This document shows, piece after piece, positions 25,247-34,938 of a DNA stretch of 64,000 nt. How positions within the stretch are numbered: the first letter of the stretch is position 1; every line of letters begins with the position of its first letter. This DNA is from CAVTQY01 sp963736975. Its GTDB lineage: Bacteria; Pseudomonadota; Alphaproteobacteria; Acetobacterales; Acetobacteraceae. The position numbers and the translations under genes are program-made. The notes under the pieces are model-generated. The model had not been told where the DNA came from and made no database searches. It saw only the letters and a list, made by a program, of their open reading frames with translations. The stretch lies in contig CAVTQY010000002.1 of NCBI GenBank assembly GCA_963736975.1, positions 930,001 to 994,000 on the forward strand, written 5' to 3'.

Positions 25247-26287
25247 ATGCAGCTCGGCATCACTGTCGATATGTCGGGGCCGGCGCCGAAGCTCGATATG
25301 CCGCGCGTGCTGGAGGCGGAACGGCTTGGCTTCACGCAGGTCTGGGCTGGCGAATCCTACAGCACCGATGCGGTGACGCCGATCGCCTGGATTCTGGCAC
25401 GGACGACGCGGATCAAGGCCGGAACGGGGATCATGCAGATCCCCGGACGCACGCCGGCCTGCGCTGCAATGACCGCGATTGCGTTGTCGGCGCTGTCGGG
25501 CGACCGCTTCCTGTGCGGGGTCGGGGTGTCGGGGCCGCAGGTGGTCGAAGGCTGGCACGGCGTGCCGTTTGGCAAGCCGATGCTGCGGACACGTGAATAT
25601 ATCAGCATCATCCGCACCATCCTGGAACGCGAACGGCCGCTCGAGTTTCATGGCGAATATTACGATATTCCGTACCGTGGCGCGGACGCCACCGGCCTTG
25701 GCAAACCCTTGCGCAGCATCGCGCATGGCAATTCGGTGCTGAAATTCTACACCGCCTCGATCACGCCTACCGGGCTGCGCCTGGCTGGCGAGATCGCCGA
25801 TGGCGTGCTGCCGATCTTTTACTCGCCGGAAAAGCCGGGAATCGTCACCGATCCGCTGTTGGAGGGCCGGCGCAAGACCGGCCGCGCGGTCACGCTGAAC
25901 GGCTTCGATGTGGCGCCGTATGTGCGGGCGAAAATGGGTGCCGACATTGCGGCTTGCCGTGACGCGATGCGACCGGAGCTTGCCCTGTATATCGGCGGCA
26001 TGGGAGCCCGGACCAAGAATTTCTACAACGACGTCGCCTGCAAGCTGGGCTATGAGGGCGCGGCGAAGACGATCCAGGACCTTTATCTGGACGGCAAGAA
26101 GACCGAAGCCGCCGCTGCTGTTCCGGATGCGCTGATCGATGAGATTTCGCTCGTTGGGCCGGCAGAGCGGATCAAGGACCGGTTGGGCGCCTGGCAAGAC
26201 GCGGCGCGCGCCGGACATGTCGGCACGATGGTGCTGAAGGGCGCGAGTGTCGAGGTGATGCGGGTGGTGGCGGAGGCGATTAGCTAA
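25247..26287 (+). CDS. LLM-class F420-dependent oxidoreductase 3
   Basis: A 346-residue, more divergent LLM-class oxidoreductase (LGFTQVWAGESYSTDAVTPI, GTGIMQIPGRTPA, LSGDRFLCGVGVSGPQVVEG, LRLAGEIADGVLPIF). It belongs to the F420-dependent methylene-H4MPT-reductase/LLM superfamily. AGGAGG upstream. Separated from gene 2 by 146 bp holding an inverted repeat. The last 4 nt overlap the convergent GGDEF/EAL gene. Confidence 0.82.
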   Translation: MQLGITVDMSGPAPKLDMPRVLEAERLGFTQVWAGESYSTDAVTPIAWILARTTRIKAGTGIMQIPGRTPACAAMTAIALSALSGDRFLCGVGVSGPQVVEGWHGVPFGKPMLRTREYISIIRTILERERPLEFHGEYYDIPYRGADATGLGKPLRSIAHGNSVLKFYTASITPTGLRLAGEIADGVLPIFYSPEKPGIVTDPLLEGRRKTGRAVTLNGFDVAPYVRAKMGADIAACRDAMRPELALYIGGMGARTKNFYNDVACKLGYEGAAKTIQDLYLDGKKTEAAAAVPDALIDEISLVGPAERIKDRLGAWQDAARAGHVGTMVLKGASVEVMRVVAEAIS

Positions 26288-28491
26288 ACCGCGAGCTGCA
26301 CGGAGGCCGCCGCTGGTTCGCGGCCTCGGTCATGCTGCCCGGCATCTGCTCGCCATCGGTCGCCGACAGGACAGGCGATACCCCGCTGGGACAGCCGGGA
26401 GACAAGTTCGCCCGCCGTGACGGGGTAGCTGATGAAATATCCCTGCACCTGGGTGCAGCCTTCGCGCTGCAGACGCTCGAGCTGTTCGCGGGTTTCGACG
26501 CCTTCCGCGGTCGTCACCACGCCAAGACTGCGAGCGATGCCGGTGACCGCGCGCACGATGGCGGTGCAATCGGCGCTCTCGCCGAAATGGCGCACGAAGC
26601 TGCGGTCGATCTTGATCTTGTCGAAGGGGAAGGAGCGCAGATAGCTCAGGCTGGAATGGCCAGTGCCGAAATCGTCGATCGAGATACGAATACCGAGCGC
26701 GCGCAGGCGATGGAGCACAGCGATGTTTTCGGCGCTGCCGTGCAGCAGGACGGATTCCGTGATCTCCAGCTCCAGGCGTGTTGGTGCCAGCGCGGAGGCG
26801 TCGAGCGCAGCCACCACGCTGCGCTCGACGTCGCCACGCCTGAACTGCTCTGCGGAGAGATTGACCGCAACACCGATATGCTCCGACCAGCCGGCCGCGG
26901 CGGCGCATGCCTGCTGCAGCACCCAGTCGCCAATCGGCAGGATAAGGCCGATTTCCTCGGCAAGCGGGATGAACTCCATCGGCGGGACGAGGCCGCGCAG
27001 CGGATGCCGCCAGCGGATCAGTGCCTCGCAGCTTGTAATACAACCGCTCCCCAGATCGAGGATCGGCTGGAAATGCAGTTCCATCTGCTCCGCCGGCAGC
27101 GCTGCGCGCAGATCAAGCTCCAACGTGCGGCGCGCCTGGGCTCGCCGGTCCATCTCCGGCTCGAAAAAGCGGAACGTGTTCCGGCCGTCGGATTTGGCGA
27201 CATACAGGGCAAGGTCGGCATGTTTCAGCAGCGCATCAGGGTCACGGCCATGCGTGGGATAGAGAGCGATGCCGATGCTTGCGCCGATCACGATGCGATG
27301 GTTGTCGATCTCATAGGGGCATGACAGTGCGTCGATCAGCCGCTGGGCCAGCCGGGCAGTATGCTCGATGTTACGCGGCTGGCGCTGCAACAGGGCGAAT
27401 TCGTCACCGCCGAAACGAGCGACGACATCGCCGCCGCGGATATTTTCGGCCAGCCGCTGTGCCACCGCTTTCAGCAGCGCATCGCCGGTGGGATGGCCGA
27501 GCGTGTCGTTCACGCCCTTGAACCGGTCGAGGTCAAGACACAGCACGGCCAAACGCCCGTCGCTTCGTCCTTTTTCGAAGAGCTGTTCCATGGTTTCGCG
27601 GAACAGCAGCCGGTTGGGCAAGTCGGTCAGCGTGTCATGACGCGCGAGATGAGCAAGGCGCCGGTCGGCGCGCACCCGTTCGGTCACGTCCTCATGGGTG
27701 GCAACGAAGCCGCCATCCGCCATCGGCCGGTGCGACACCGCTATAAAGCGGCCGTCCGCCAACTCCAGCACGTCATCCGAAGGGGCACCGGCTGCAGCTA
27801 TGGCCAATCGGCTTGCGACGTGAGAATCAGCCTCCGGCAGTGCATAGGTGCGGTTGCTTGCGCGATGGTGCAGGACATCGTGCAGCGACGTGCCGGGACG
27901 GGTCAGCTCCGGCGGCAGGAGATAGATCTGCCCGTAGCGGGCATTGCATACGATCAGCCGCCCGTCGCGATCGAACATGGCGAGACCCTGCGACATGTTG
28001 GCCAATGCCGTCTCGAACCGCATGTTCTGGACGCGCAGTTCCTCCTCGCGCTGTATGAGCGCGGTGATGTCCTCATGCGTCGCGACCCAGCCCCCCTGTG
28101 GCATCGGCTGGAACAGGATGGAAATGACGCGCCCGTCCTTCAGCCGGTGCAGGTAATTCTCGGCCTGCCCCGCGTGTACTCGGGCATGCGCATCAGCATA
28201 CAGTTCCTCGGCTGTGTGGCCGCTGTAATTGTCGGCCGCTACGCGCAGCTCGATCAGCCGGCGCAGGCTGATCCCGGGCCGCAGGAGCTCCGGCGGGAGG
28301 CCGTAGATCTCGGCGAATTGGCGGTTCAGAAAAAGCAGCCGCTCCTTTGCATTGAACATGCAAAGGCCCTGCGACATGGTGCCGAGCGCGGTTTCCAGCC
28401 GAGCGCTGGCGCGCGCCAGTTCGGCTTCGCGCCGGGGCCGATCCTGGGTGGCGGACCGGCGGGACGTGTGCCGGTCCGGAAGCGCCCGCAT
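26284..28491 (-). CDS. PAS-PAS-GGDEF-EAL c-di-GMP turnover protein
   Basis: A 735-residue cytoplasmic signalling protein with no visible membrane span. Two PAS-type segments each begin ETAL...MSQGL(C/A)MF(N/D) (residues ~30-150 and ~160-280). A GGDEF domain with intact RFGGDEF near 360 should make c-di-GMP, and an EAL domain with SCEALIRW near 485 and DDFGTGHSSLSYL should degrade it. Both active sites look complete. An upstream in-frame segment is likely non-coding. It may sense redox or small ligands through PAS and set a motile/sessile switch. Confidence 0.88.
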   Translation of the reverse strand: MRALPDRHTSRRSATQDRPRREAELARASARLETALGTMSQGLCMFNAKERLLFLNRQFAEIYGLPPELLRPGISLRRLIELRVAADNYSGHTAEELYADAHARVHAGQAENYLHRLKDGRVISILFQPMPQGGWVATHEDITALIQREEELRVQNMRFETALANMSQGLAMFDRDGRLIVCNARYGQIYLLPPELTRPGTSLHDVLHHRASNRTYALPEADSHVASRLAIAAAGAPSDDVLELADGRFIAVSHRPMADGGFVATHEDVTERVRADRRLAHLARHDTLTDLPNRLLFRETMEQLFEKGRSDGRLAVLCLDLDRFKGVNDTLGHPTGDALLKAVAQRLAENIRGGDVVARFGGDEFALLQRQPRNIEHTARLAQRLIDALSCPYEIDNHRIVIGASIGIALYPTHGRDPDALLKHADLALYVAKSDGRNTFRFFEPEMDRRAQARRTLELDLRAALPAEQMELHFQPILDLGSGCITSCEALIRWRHPLRGLVPPMEFIPLAEEIGLILPIGDWVLQQACAAAAGWSEHIGVAVNLSAEQFRRGDVERSVVAALDASALAPTRLELEITESVLLHGSAENIAVLHRLRALGIRISIDDFGTGHSSLSYLRSFPFDKIKIDRSFVRHFGESADCTAIVRAVTGIARSLGVVTTAEGVETREQLERLQREGCTQVQGYFISYPVTAGELVSRLSQRGIACPVGDRWRADAGQHDRGREPAAASVQLAV

Positions 28492-28563
28492 GGCTCCATG
28501 CCTTCGGAAATATCGGGCGCAGCATCCAAGCCGAGCATTGCCAAATTCTGAACGGCGCTACCG

Positions 28564-29220
28564 TCAGGCGGCCCGGCTGGCCAGGATGCGGTGCGCCTCT
28601 CGCAGGGCCTCTGCCATGGTCTCGGCCGGCATCGCGCCGGAGAACAGACCGTAGCCGTCGAGGAAGAATGACGGAACGCCGTTCACGCCAGCTTCCCGCG
28701 CGGCGCGATCGGCAGCCAGCAGCTCGGCCGCGGCTTCGTCGCCGGCGAGGAAATCCAGGACCGCGTCACTCTCCAGCCCCGCACCAGCCGCGCAGTCGGC
28801 CAGCACGGCGGGATCGCCGATATCGGCGCCTTTGGTGAAATAGGCGGCGAAGATCGCTTCCATGACCTGGTCCTGCCGCCCTTGCAGGCCGGCGAGCCAC
28901 ACCACCCGGTGGGCGTCGAGTGTGTTCGGCGTGCGGCGAATGAGGTCCAGGCGAAACGCCAGACCAGCATCGCGCGCCGCCTCTGTCACGCGCGTATCGA
29001 GTGCGGCGGCACGCTCCGCGCTGCCGAACTTCGCGGCACGATACTGGGCGCGATCGACACCTTCTTTCGGCATGTCGGGATTGAGCTGGAACGGGTTCCA
29101 GCCGACACGGAAATGCAGCCCTTCGGGTTCGAGGATCCCAAGCGCACGCTCGAGGTGCCGCTTGCCGATATAGCACCAGGGACAAATCGCGTCGGAAACG
29201 ATATCGAGCTGTAGCGCCAT
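28564..29220 (-). CDS. DsbA-family protein, FrnE-like
   Basis: A 218-residue thioredoxin-fold protein. MALQLDIVSDAICPWCYIGK carries the CPWC redox motif, and VNGVPSFFLDG carries the cis-Pro loop. The helical insert is typical of FrnE/DsbA-like oxidoreductases and of 2-hydroxychromene-2-carboxylate isomerases; the CPWC motif favours FrnE-type disulfide chemistry. Start ATG 29220; the longer frame to 29433 overlaps the divergent promoter. Divergent from the amidohydrolase operon. Confidence 0.82.
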   Translation of the reverse strand: MALQLDIVSDAICPWCYIGKRHLERALGILEPEGLHFRVGWNPFQLNPDMPKEGVDRAQYRAAKFGSAERAAALDTRVTEAARDAGLAFRLDLIRRTPNTLDAHRVVWLAGLQGRQDQVMEAIFAAYFTKGADIGDPAVLADCAAGAGLESDAVLDFLAGDEAAAELLAADRAAREAGVNGVPSFFLDGYGLFSGAMPAETMAEALREAHRILASRAA

Positions 29221-29435
29221 GATGATGATCCTTTGACGCGGAAGATGGGGCCGCGGCGCCGCGAGCGCCAGGGCGCACGCGCTTGTAGCTGGCTCGAGGC
29301 GGGTGTTACCGTCCACGCAGGAGGAAACCGCCGTGCAAATGCCGGCACGAAGGCTCGACAATGCAAGCTGCCGAGGTGCTGGCTGCCCCGGAGGGCCGGT
29401 TCGCTCTCGCCTTCTGGAGTTAAGGGATAACAACC
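29221..29435. other. divergent intergenic region, no gene
   Basis: 215 bp between FrnE-like and amidohydrolase genes, presumably holding both promoters. No clear operator seen. GGAGTTAAGGGA close to 29430 is the ribosome site of the amidohydrolase gene. Confidence 0.4.
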
Positions 29436-30494
29436 GTGCAGACCGTCATCGACTGCGACATCCACCCCTCGATCCCCAGCGTGAAGGCGCTGCTGCCGTA
29501 TATGGACGAGTTCTGGCAGGAATCCTTCGTTGCGCGCGGCATCGATGGCCTAGACCTGCAAAGCTATCCGCCCGGTGCACCCATTTCTTGCCGACCCGAC
29601 TGGCGGGCGGAGAAAGCCAAGTCGGGCACGAGCCTCGATGCCATGCGCAACCAGGCGCTTGATCCGTTCGGCCTTGGCGTGGCGATCTGCAATACGATGT
29701 ATGGCGGGCAGATCGCGGTCAGCGAGACAATGGGCGCGGCGATCTGCTCCGCCGTCAACGACTGGATCGCCGAGCACTGGCTCGACAAGGAATTGCGCCT
29801 GCGCGCCTCCATCGTCATCCCCGCCCAGGCGCCGCTGCTCGCGGTGGAGGAGATAGAACGCAAGGCGCCCGACAAGCGTTTCGTACAGGTGCTGATGCCG
29901 GTCGCTTGCGAGATGATGCTGGGACGCAGCTATTATTGGCCGATTTATGAGGCGGCAGTGCGCCACGACCTGCCGATCGGCCTGCATGCGGGCAGCATGT
30001 ATCGCTATGCGCCGCTTTCCACCGGCTGGCCGTCGCATTTCCTGCACGACTACGTCGCCCACCAGCAGACCTTTGAGGACCAGTTGCTGAGCCTGGTCTC
30101 CAACGGCGTGTTCGTGAAATTCCCGAACCTGCGGGTGGTGTTGATTGAATCAGGCGTCACCTGGTTGCCGGCGTTCCTGTGGCGCGCCATCAAGACCTGG
30201 CGCGGCGTGCGAGCCGAAGTGCCCTGGGTGAAAAACTTGCCGGCCACGATCATCCGCGACCGGGTTCGGCTCACAGCGCAACCGATCGACGCGCCGCCGG
30301 ACCCGAAATCGCTCGACCGCATTATCAATCAGATCGGCTCGGACGAGATGCTGTTGTTTGCCACCGATTATCCGCACTGGCAGTTCGACGGTGACGAACC
30401 GCTGCCGGCCGGGCTCAATCCGAGCCTAGTCCAGAAGATGCGCTATGATAATCCTTTAGCGACCTATCCCCGTCTCAAGGAGACGATGCAATGA
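29436..30494 (+). CDS. amidohydrolase-family protein 1 (DCDIHP type)
   Basis: A 352-residue TIM-barrel amidohydrolase_2 protein (PF04909-like). The metal motif is TVIDCDIHPS, in which the second His of the usual HxH is replaced, a feature of the DxDxH subfamily. Later metal or catalytic segments are GLHAGSM and ATDYPHWQFDGDEP. GTG start at 29436 preceded by AAGGGA. It overlaps the next gene by 4 nt (ATGA), and three such genes form an operon. Members of this subfamily hydrolyse or decarboxylate ring compounds; substrate unknown. Confidence 0.85.
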   Translation: MQTVIDCDIHPSIPSVKALLPYMDEFWQESFVARGIDGLDLQSYPPGAPISCRPDWRAEKAKSGTSLDAMRNQALDPFGLGVAICNTMYGGQIAVSETMGAAICSAVNDWIAEHWLDKELRLRASIVIPAQAPLLAVEEIERKAPDKRFVQVLMPVACEMMLGRSYYWPIYEAAVRHDLPIGLHAGSMYRYAPLSTGWPSHFLHDYVAHQQTFEDQLLSLVSNGVFVKFPNLRVVLIESGVTWLPAFLWRAIKTWRGVRAEVPWVKNLPATIIRDRVRLTAQPIDAPPDPKSLDRIINQIGSDEMLLFATDYPHWQFDGDEPLPAGLNPSLVQKMRYDNPLATYPRLKETMQ

Positions 30495-31597
30495 GTATGA
30501 CCGCGGACGTTCTGGAGCGCCGGCCCGAAGCACAGGCGCGCCTCGGCATCATCGATACCGACATCCATCCCTATATGAAGACCCCGCGCGACCTCGACCC
30601 TTATCTGTCGTCGCGCTGGCGTCGGTACCTCTCCGAATACGACAAGTTCGTCTGCGGCCCGTATGCCGCGCGCGGTACATATCCGCGGTTCCAGCCGAAC
30701 ACGTGCCGTCGCGACGCCTGGCCGCCGGGCGGCGGGCTGCCAGGCTCGGATGTGGACTTTATGCGCGAGCAGCACCTGGATGCCAACAACGTCGCGTTCG
30801 GTGTACTGGAACCGCTGCTGAACGCCAATATCGCGCGCAACCATGAGGCGGCGGCGGCTTTCTGCACGGCGATGAACGAGTGGCAGAAGCAGAAATTCTA
30901 TGTGCCGGAGCCGCGGCTGCGCGCCTCCGTGCTGGTGCCGCAGGATGACCCCGAGGCGGCGGTCAAGGAGATCGAATCCCGCGCCGGCGACAAAGCGTTC
31001 GCCCAGATCCAGCTCGGCTCCAAAACCAGCGAGCCGCTCGGGCGCAAGCGCTATTGGCCGATCTTCGCCGCTGCCCAGGCCAACGGCTTTTCCATCGGCC
31101 TGCATATCGGCGGCACGCAGAACAGCGCGCCGTCCGCCGGCGGCTGGCCGCAATTCTACATCGAGGACCACCATATGCTGGTGCATTCGATGCAGAACCA
31201 GGCGGCGAGCCTGATCCTGGAAGGCGTGTTCGAGGCCTTCCCCCGTCTCAAGGTGGTGATGATCGAGGGTGGCTTCGCCTGGGGGCCGAACCTTGCCTGG
31301 CGCCTGGACACGCACTGGAAGAAGATGCGCGACGAGGTGCCGCATCTGAAGCGACCGCCTTCGGAGTATATGCGCAGCAATCTCTGGTTCGCGACGCAGC
31401 CGGTCGAAGAGCCGGAAAACCCCGAGGACCTGCGCCAGACTTTCGAGTGGCTCGGTTGGGACCGCATCGTTTATTCCAGCGACTATCCGCACTGGGACTA
31501 CGACGACCCGCGCACTGCCTGGCGGATCCGGCTGTCGGAGACAGAGGAGCGGATGATCCTGCGCGACAACGCGTTGCAGGTGTATAACTTCGGCTGA
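30491..31597 (+). CDS. amidohydrolase-family protein 2
   Basis: A 368-residue paralogue of the flanking genes: IIDTDIHPYMKTPRDLDPYL, GLHIGGTQNSAPSAGG, VMIEGGFAW, YSSDYPHWDYDDP. The Asp in SDYPHWDYD and the His in GLHIG are the expected metal-centre residues. It begins at ATG 30491 inside the stop of gene 1. Gene 3 follows 22 nt later. The duplicates probably act on related substrates or as one hetero-oligomer. Confidence 0.85.
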   Translation: MSMTADVLERRPEAQARLGIIDTDIHPYMKTPRDLDPYLSSRWRRYLSEYDKFVCGPYAARGTYPRFQPNTCRRDAWPPGGGLPGSDVDFMREQHLDANNVAFGVLEPLLNANIARNHEAAAAFCTAMNEWQKQKFYVPEPRLRASVLVPQDDPEAAVKEIESRAGDKAFAQIQLGSKTSEPLGRKRYWPIFAAAQANGFSIGLHIGGTQNSAPSAGGWPQFYIEDHHMLVHSMQNQAASLILEGVFEAFPRLKVVMIEGGFAWGPNLAWRLDTHWKKMRDEVPHLKRPPSEYMRSNLWFATQPVEEPENPEDLRQTFEWLGWDRIVYSSDYPHWDYDDPRTAWRIRLSETEERMILRDNALQVYNFG

Positions 31598-31619
31598 CCG
31601 CAATCAGGAGAAACGATCG

Positions 31620-32723
31620 ATGACTATCGAGCTGCGCGAGTTGCAGGTCGCCACGCCCACTACCAGCCGGCTGGCGATCGCCGATTGCGACTTGCATCTC
31701 GGGCCGCGCTCGATCGTCGATCTCTATCCGTTTCTGCCGGCGCGCTGGCGCCGTCACATCGAGACCTACGGAATGGCGCACCGCACCGGTTTTGCGGAGG
31801 GCGCGCCGGCGTTTCCGAAATCGGCGCCGATGGCGGCACGGCGCGATGCCTGGCCGCCGGATGGCTCGCCGCCGGGCACCAATCTCGACTTCACGCGTGC
31901 CCAGCACCTCGATCCGTTCAATGTCGAGCTCGGCCTGGTGAACCCGCCGCAGCCGAGCCAGAATTTCATGAACGGTGACCTCGGCAACGCGGTCAGCCGG
32001 GCGATGAACGAGTGGCAGATCGAGCACCTGGTTCGTCCCGAGCCGCGGCTGCGTGCCTCCATCGTGGTGAATTACGAGGACCCGCTGGTCGCCGCCGCGG
32101 AAATCGAGCGTTGCGCCGCGATCGAGGGGTTCGGCCATGTCTTGCTCATGAGCCGCACGCTTGAACCGTTCGGCGCGCGGCGCTACCGGCGGATCTTCGA
32201 GGCCGCCGCGGCAGCGAACATCCCCGTGGGCATGCATGCGTTCGGCTTTTCCGGCCATCCATCCACCGGCGGCGGCTGGCCGAGCTTCTACCTGGAGGAC
32301 ATGCTGGCGCACGCGCAGGCTTTTCAGGCGCATCTCGCCAGCATGATCCTAGATGGTCTGTTCGAGGATCTGCCGGCGCTGAAATTCGTCATGATCGAGG
32401 GCGGCTTCGGCTGGGCGCCGTCGTTCTGCTGGCGCCTCGACAAGCTCTGGGCACGGATGCGCGACGAGACGCCGCATCTGAGCCGTCTGCCCTCGGAGTT
32501 CATCCAGCGGCAGGTCTGGTTCACCAGCCAACCGATGGAAGAGCCGGCGAACCGCGATCACCTCGCTGACCTGATCGGTTGGATCGGCAGCCGGGTGCTG
32601 TTCGCCTCCGACTATCCGCATTGGGATTTCGACGATCCGAAGCGCGCGCTGCCGGCAACTCTGCCAGAGGCCGACCGGCGCCGGTTCTTCCGCGAGAACG
32701 CACGGGCGGTTTACGGCCGCTAG
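31620..32723 (+). CDS. amidohydrolase-family protein 3
   Basis: A 367-residue paralogue: IADCDLHLGPRSIVDLYPFL, GMHAFGFSGHP, FVMIEGGFGWAPSFCWRLD, FASDYPHWDFDDPKR. GGAGAAAC precedes the ATG. It keeps the same ligands as genes 1 and 2, with a Gly in place of the Pro after the DxH. The flavin-reductase gene follows 49 nt later, consistent with one catabolic operon. Confidence 0.85.
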   Translation: MTIELRELQVATPTTSRLAIADCDLHLGPRSIVDLYPFLPARWRRHIETYGMAHRTGFAEGAPAFPKSAPMAARRDAWPPDGSPPGTNLDFTRAQHLDPFNVELGLVNPPQPSQNFMNGDLGNAVSRAMNEWQIEHLVRPEPRLRASIVVNYEDPLVAAAEIERCAAIEGFGHVLLMSRTLEPFGARRYRRIFEAAAAANIPVGMHAFGFSGHPSTGGGWPSFYLEDMLAHAQAFQAHLASMILDGLFEDLPALKFVMIEGGFGWAPSFCWRLDKLWARMRDETPHLSRLPSEFIQRQVWFTSQPMEEPANRDHLADLIGWIGSRVLFASDYPHWDFDDPKRALPATLPEADRRRFFRENARAVYGR

Positions 32724-32772
32724 CAACGGGCCATACTGGCCGGATCGCGCCGCGCGGTCGATGGAGGTCGCT

Positions 32773-33268
32773 GTGCCGGTCAGCAAGGAAGCCTATCGCG
32801 ACGCCATGGCCCGGCTCGGCGCGGCAGTGAACGTGATCACTACCGACGGGCCGGCGGGGCGGGCGGGCTTCACGGCTTCCGCCGTTTGCAGCGTAACCGA
32901 TACGCCGCCGACCCTGCTGGTCTGCGCCAACCGCGCCAACAATTCCTACCCGGCCCTGAAGGGCAACCGGGCCATCTGCATCAACACGCTGACCGCGCGC
33001 CAGCAGGCGCTTTCACCCTTGTTTGCCGGGCTTACCGAGCACACCATGGAGGAGCGGTTCGAACTCAGGCGCCTGGTACAAGCTGGCGACCGGCGCCCCG
33101 GTGCTGGAAGGCGCGGCGGTGGCGTTCGACTGCCGCATCGACCAAGTGGTGGAGGTCGGCACGCACGACGTGTTCTTTTGCATCGTCGAGGCGGTGCAGG
33201 TCGGCTCGGTGCATGAGGGACTGATTTATTATGCCCGCGGGTATCATCGCGTTGTGTATGAGGGGTGA
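32773..33268 (+). pseudogene. flavin reductase-like domain protein (RutF/HpaC type), frameshifted
   Basis: Reduced-flavin supplier for a two-component monooxygenase. Frame 1: LGAAVNVITTDGPAGRAGFT through TEHTMEERF. It then continues in another frame (SGAWYKLATGAPVLEGAAVA to YYARGYHRVVYEG). The expected TTC GAC TCA is read TTCGAACTCA, one extra A at 33061-33063. GGAGG at 32763-32767 is 5 nt before the GTG at 32773, so that is the chosen start over the ATG at 32761. Length otherwise fits a ~165-residue family member. Last gene of the amidohydrolase operon. Confidence 0.85.
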
Positions 33269-33943
33269 GATCGCTGGCGCTGGAGCCATGTCTCAGAACT
33301 GCGTCGTTGCACCGAGTCTCGGTCCGCTCATTCCCATGTTCTGATGCAAGGTATCGCCTCTGTATTGGAACTGAAGGTGTCGATAACCGACCCGTATCGC
33401 CATCGAACGCGATGCCCGGTAATCGAGTGTCCCGAGAAGCTGCTAGGTGAACTGGGAGTTGATACCGCCACCGGGATCGCCATACGCGGTTAGCCTCCAG
33501 CGATAGGCGCTGGTGCCGGATGCAGCCGAGATCGCCCGTCGATCCATGGATGACGGAATATTCGCCACCCGTATGCGCCCATTGCACGGCAGGTGCTGAG
33601 ACCGCCCGTCCGCCAGCCCAGCCGATAAGGTGAGTGCGCGGCCTCGATGTGCGTCCTCCAGCCTGGAGCCGCGCTGTATCACGCGGCTGTGATGACAAAA
33701 AGGCAAGCTTCGCTGGACATGTCTTACCGGAGGGTGTAGCTGCCCGACCGGCAGAGTTCATGCGCGGCCTGAGCAAGAAAGGGCGCGCCCCCGCTCCACG
33801 GCCCGCTCACTCAGCCCAAATCAACAACCACATCCGATAACTTGTGCGACCATGTGACTGCGGTCACGCAAGGGGTCACCTTACTCCAGGATCATCCGTT
33901 CCGCGTTCACTGTCGAACGCTTTTGACGCAGGAGAAACAGGAT
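33269..33943. other. long intergenic region, no supported gene
   Basis: About 675 bp. An 87-codon minus-strand frame (33443-33706) has no recognisable motif. Only the CRP-type site and the ribosome site of the following PEP-CTERM gene are visible near the right end. Confidence 0.5.
33853..33868. promoter_or_regulatory. CRP/FNR-family operator before PEP-CTERM gene
   Basis: TGTGA-CTGCGG-TCACG matches the TGTGA-N6-TCACA CRP consensus at 9 of 10 specified bases. It ends 75 nt before the start of the PEP-CTERM gene, close to the 84 nt spacing of the site at 10764. Confidence 0.55.
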
Positions 33944-34924
33944 ATGATCAGGATTTCCTCCGCGCTCGGCTTGGCCGCATTGATTTCGGCCGGGGCCGGC
34001 AGCGCACACGCGACCTCGTTCATCAACATCGTCGATCCGCTGAATCCCACCTTTACTCAGGCGCTCGGCATCAACGGTTCTGATGTCGTTGTGGGTTATG
34101 GGAATGCGACGATCTTCAATGGCTTCCAGGTGGTGAAGCCCTTCAAGATGGGCAACTTCACGCGGGAGAACTTTCCGGGGGCGACCGGCGGGACCCAAGT
34201 CATCGGCATCGACGCGCTCGGTGACACTGTGGGGTTCTATGTCAATCCTGATGGGACCAACCACGGCTTCTACAAGCCGGCCAGCGGCTCGTTCGTGACC
34301 GTCGATCGGCCCGGTACGCTCTTCAACCAGCTTCTGGGGATCAATCAGAACGGCAACGAAATCGCCGGCTACTCCTCTACCGATGTAACGGGTGCCACGT
34401 TGCAAAAGGCGTTCTCGCTCGCGCCCGGGCCGGGTGGCACCTACACCGATATCAACGCTCTGCTCGTCTCCAAGTTCGGCCCGAACTTCAACAGCCAGGC
34501 GACTGGTGTGAACAACGCCGGCGACGTGGTGGGATTCTATCAGCTTACCCCTAACACGGCTCCCACCTTCGCCGGGTTCGAGGATATCGGCGGGACAGTC
34601 AGTAGCATCACGGTTCCCGGAGCGGTTTCCACCCAGGCGCTCGGTATCAATGACCTGGGTGCGATTGTTGGCGATTACACGCTTGCCAACGGCAACATGT
34701 TCGGATTCCTCGATGTCGGCGGGGTGTTCACCACGCTCGATCCGTACGGCTCGGCGGCCGTGGTCGCCAACGGCATCAACGACGCCGGCCACATCGTGGG
34801 CTTCTACATGAATGGAGCGGGTAACACGATCGGCTTCATCACCGGGGTGCCGGAACCGGCAACGCTGGTCCTGTTCGCCTCTGGTCTGGCCGGTCTCGCC
34901 TTGGTGCGGCGCCGTCACGCCTGA
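33944..34924 (+). CDS. PEP-CTERM protein with HAF-type extracellular repeats
   Basis: A 326-residue secreted protein. Signal peptide MIRISSALGLAALISAGAG.. ends near AHA. The body has several ~50-residue repeats built on GIN..G..VVGFY (ALGINGSDVVVGY, GIDALGDTVGFY, LGINQNGNEIAGY, GVNNAGDVVGFYQ, GINDLGAIVGDY, GINDAGHIVGFY), the HAF family of probable extracellular beta-propeller-like repeats. The C-terminus is VPEPATLVLFASGLAGLALV plus RRRHA, a PEP-CTERM signal. GGAGAAACAG fixes ATG 33944. Convergent ABC exporter lies 14 nt past its stop. Confidence 0.88.
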   Translation: MIRISSALGLAALISAGAGSAHATSFINIVDPLNPTFTQALGINGSDVVVGYGNATIFNGFQVVKPFKMGNFTRENFPGATGGTQVIGIDALGDTVGFYVNPDGTNHGFYKPASGSFVTVDRPGTLFNQLLGINQNGNEIAGYSSTDVTGATLQKAFSLAPGPGGTYTDINALLVSKFGPNFNSQATGVNNAGDVVGFYQLTPNTAPTFAGFEDIGGTVSSITVPGAVSTQALGINDLGAIVGDYTLANGNMFGFLDVGGVFTTLDPYGSAAVVANGINDAGHIVGFYMNGAGNTIGFITGVPEPATLVLFASGLAGLALVRRRHA

Positions 34925-34938
34925 AAAACCGCCGCGCT

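Noticed and set aside
33443..33706. 87-residue frame in the large intergenic gap
   Set aside because: No motif, ribosome site or homology that I can see.
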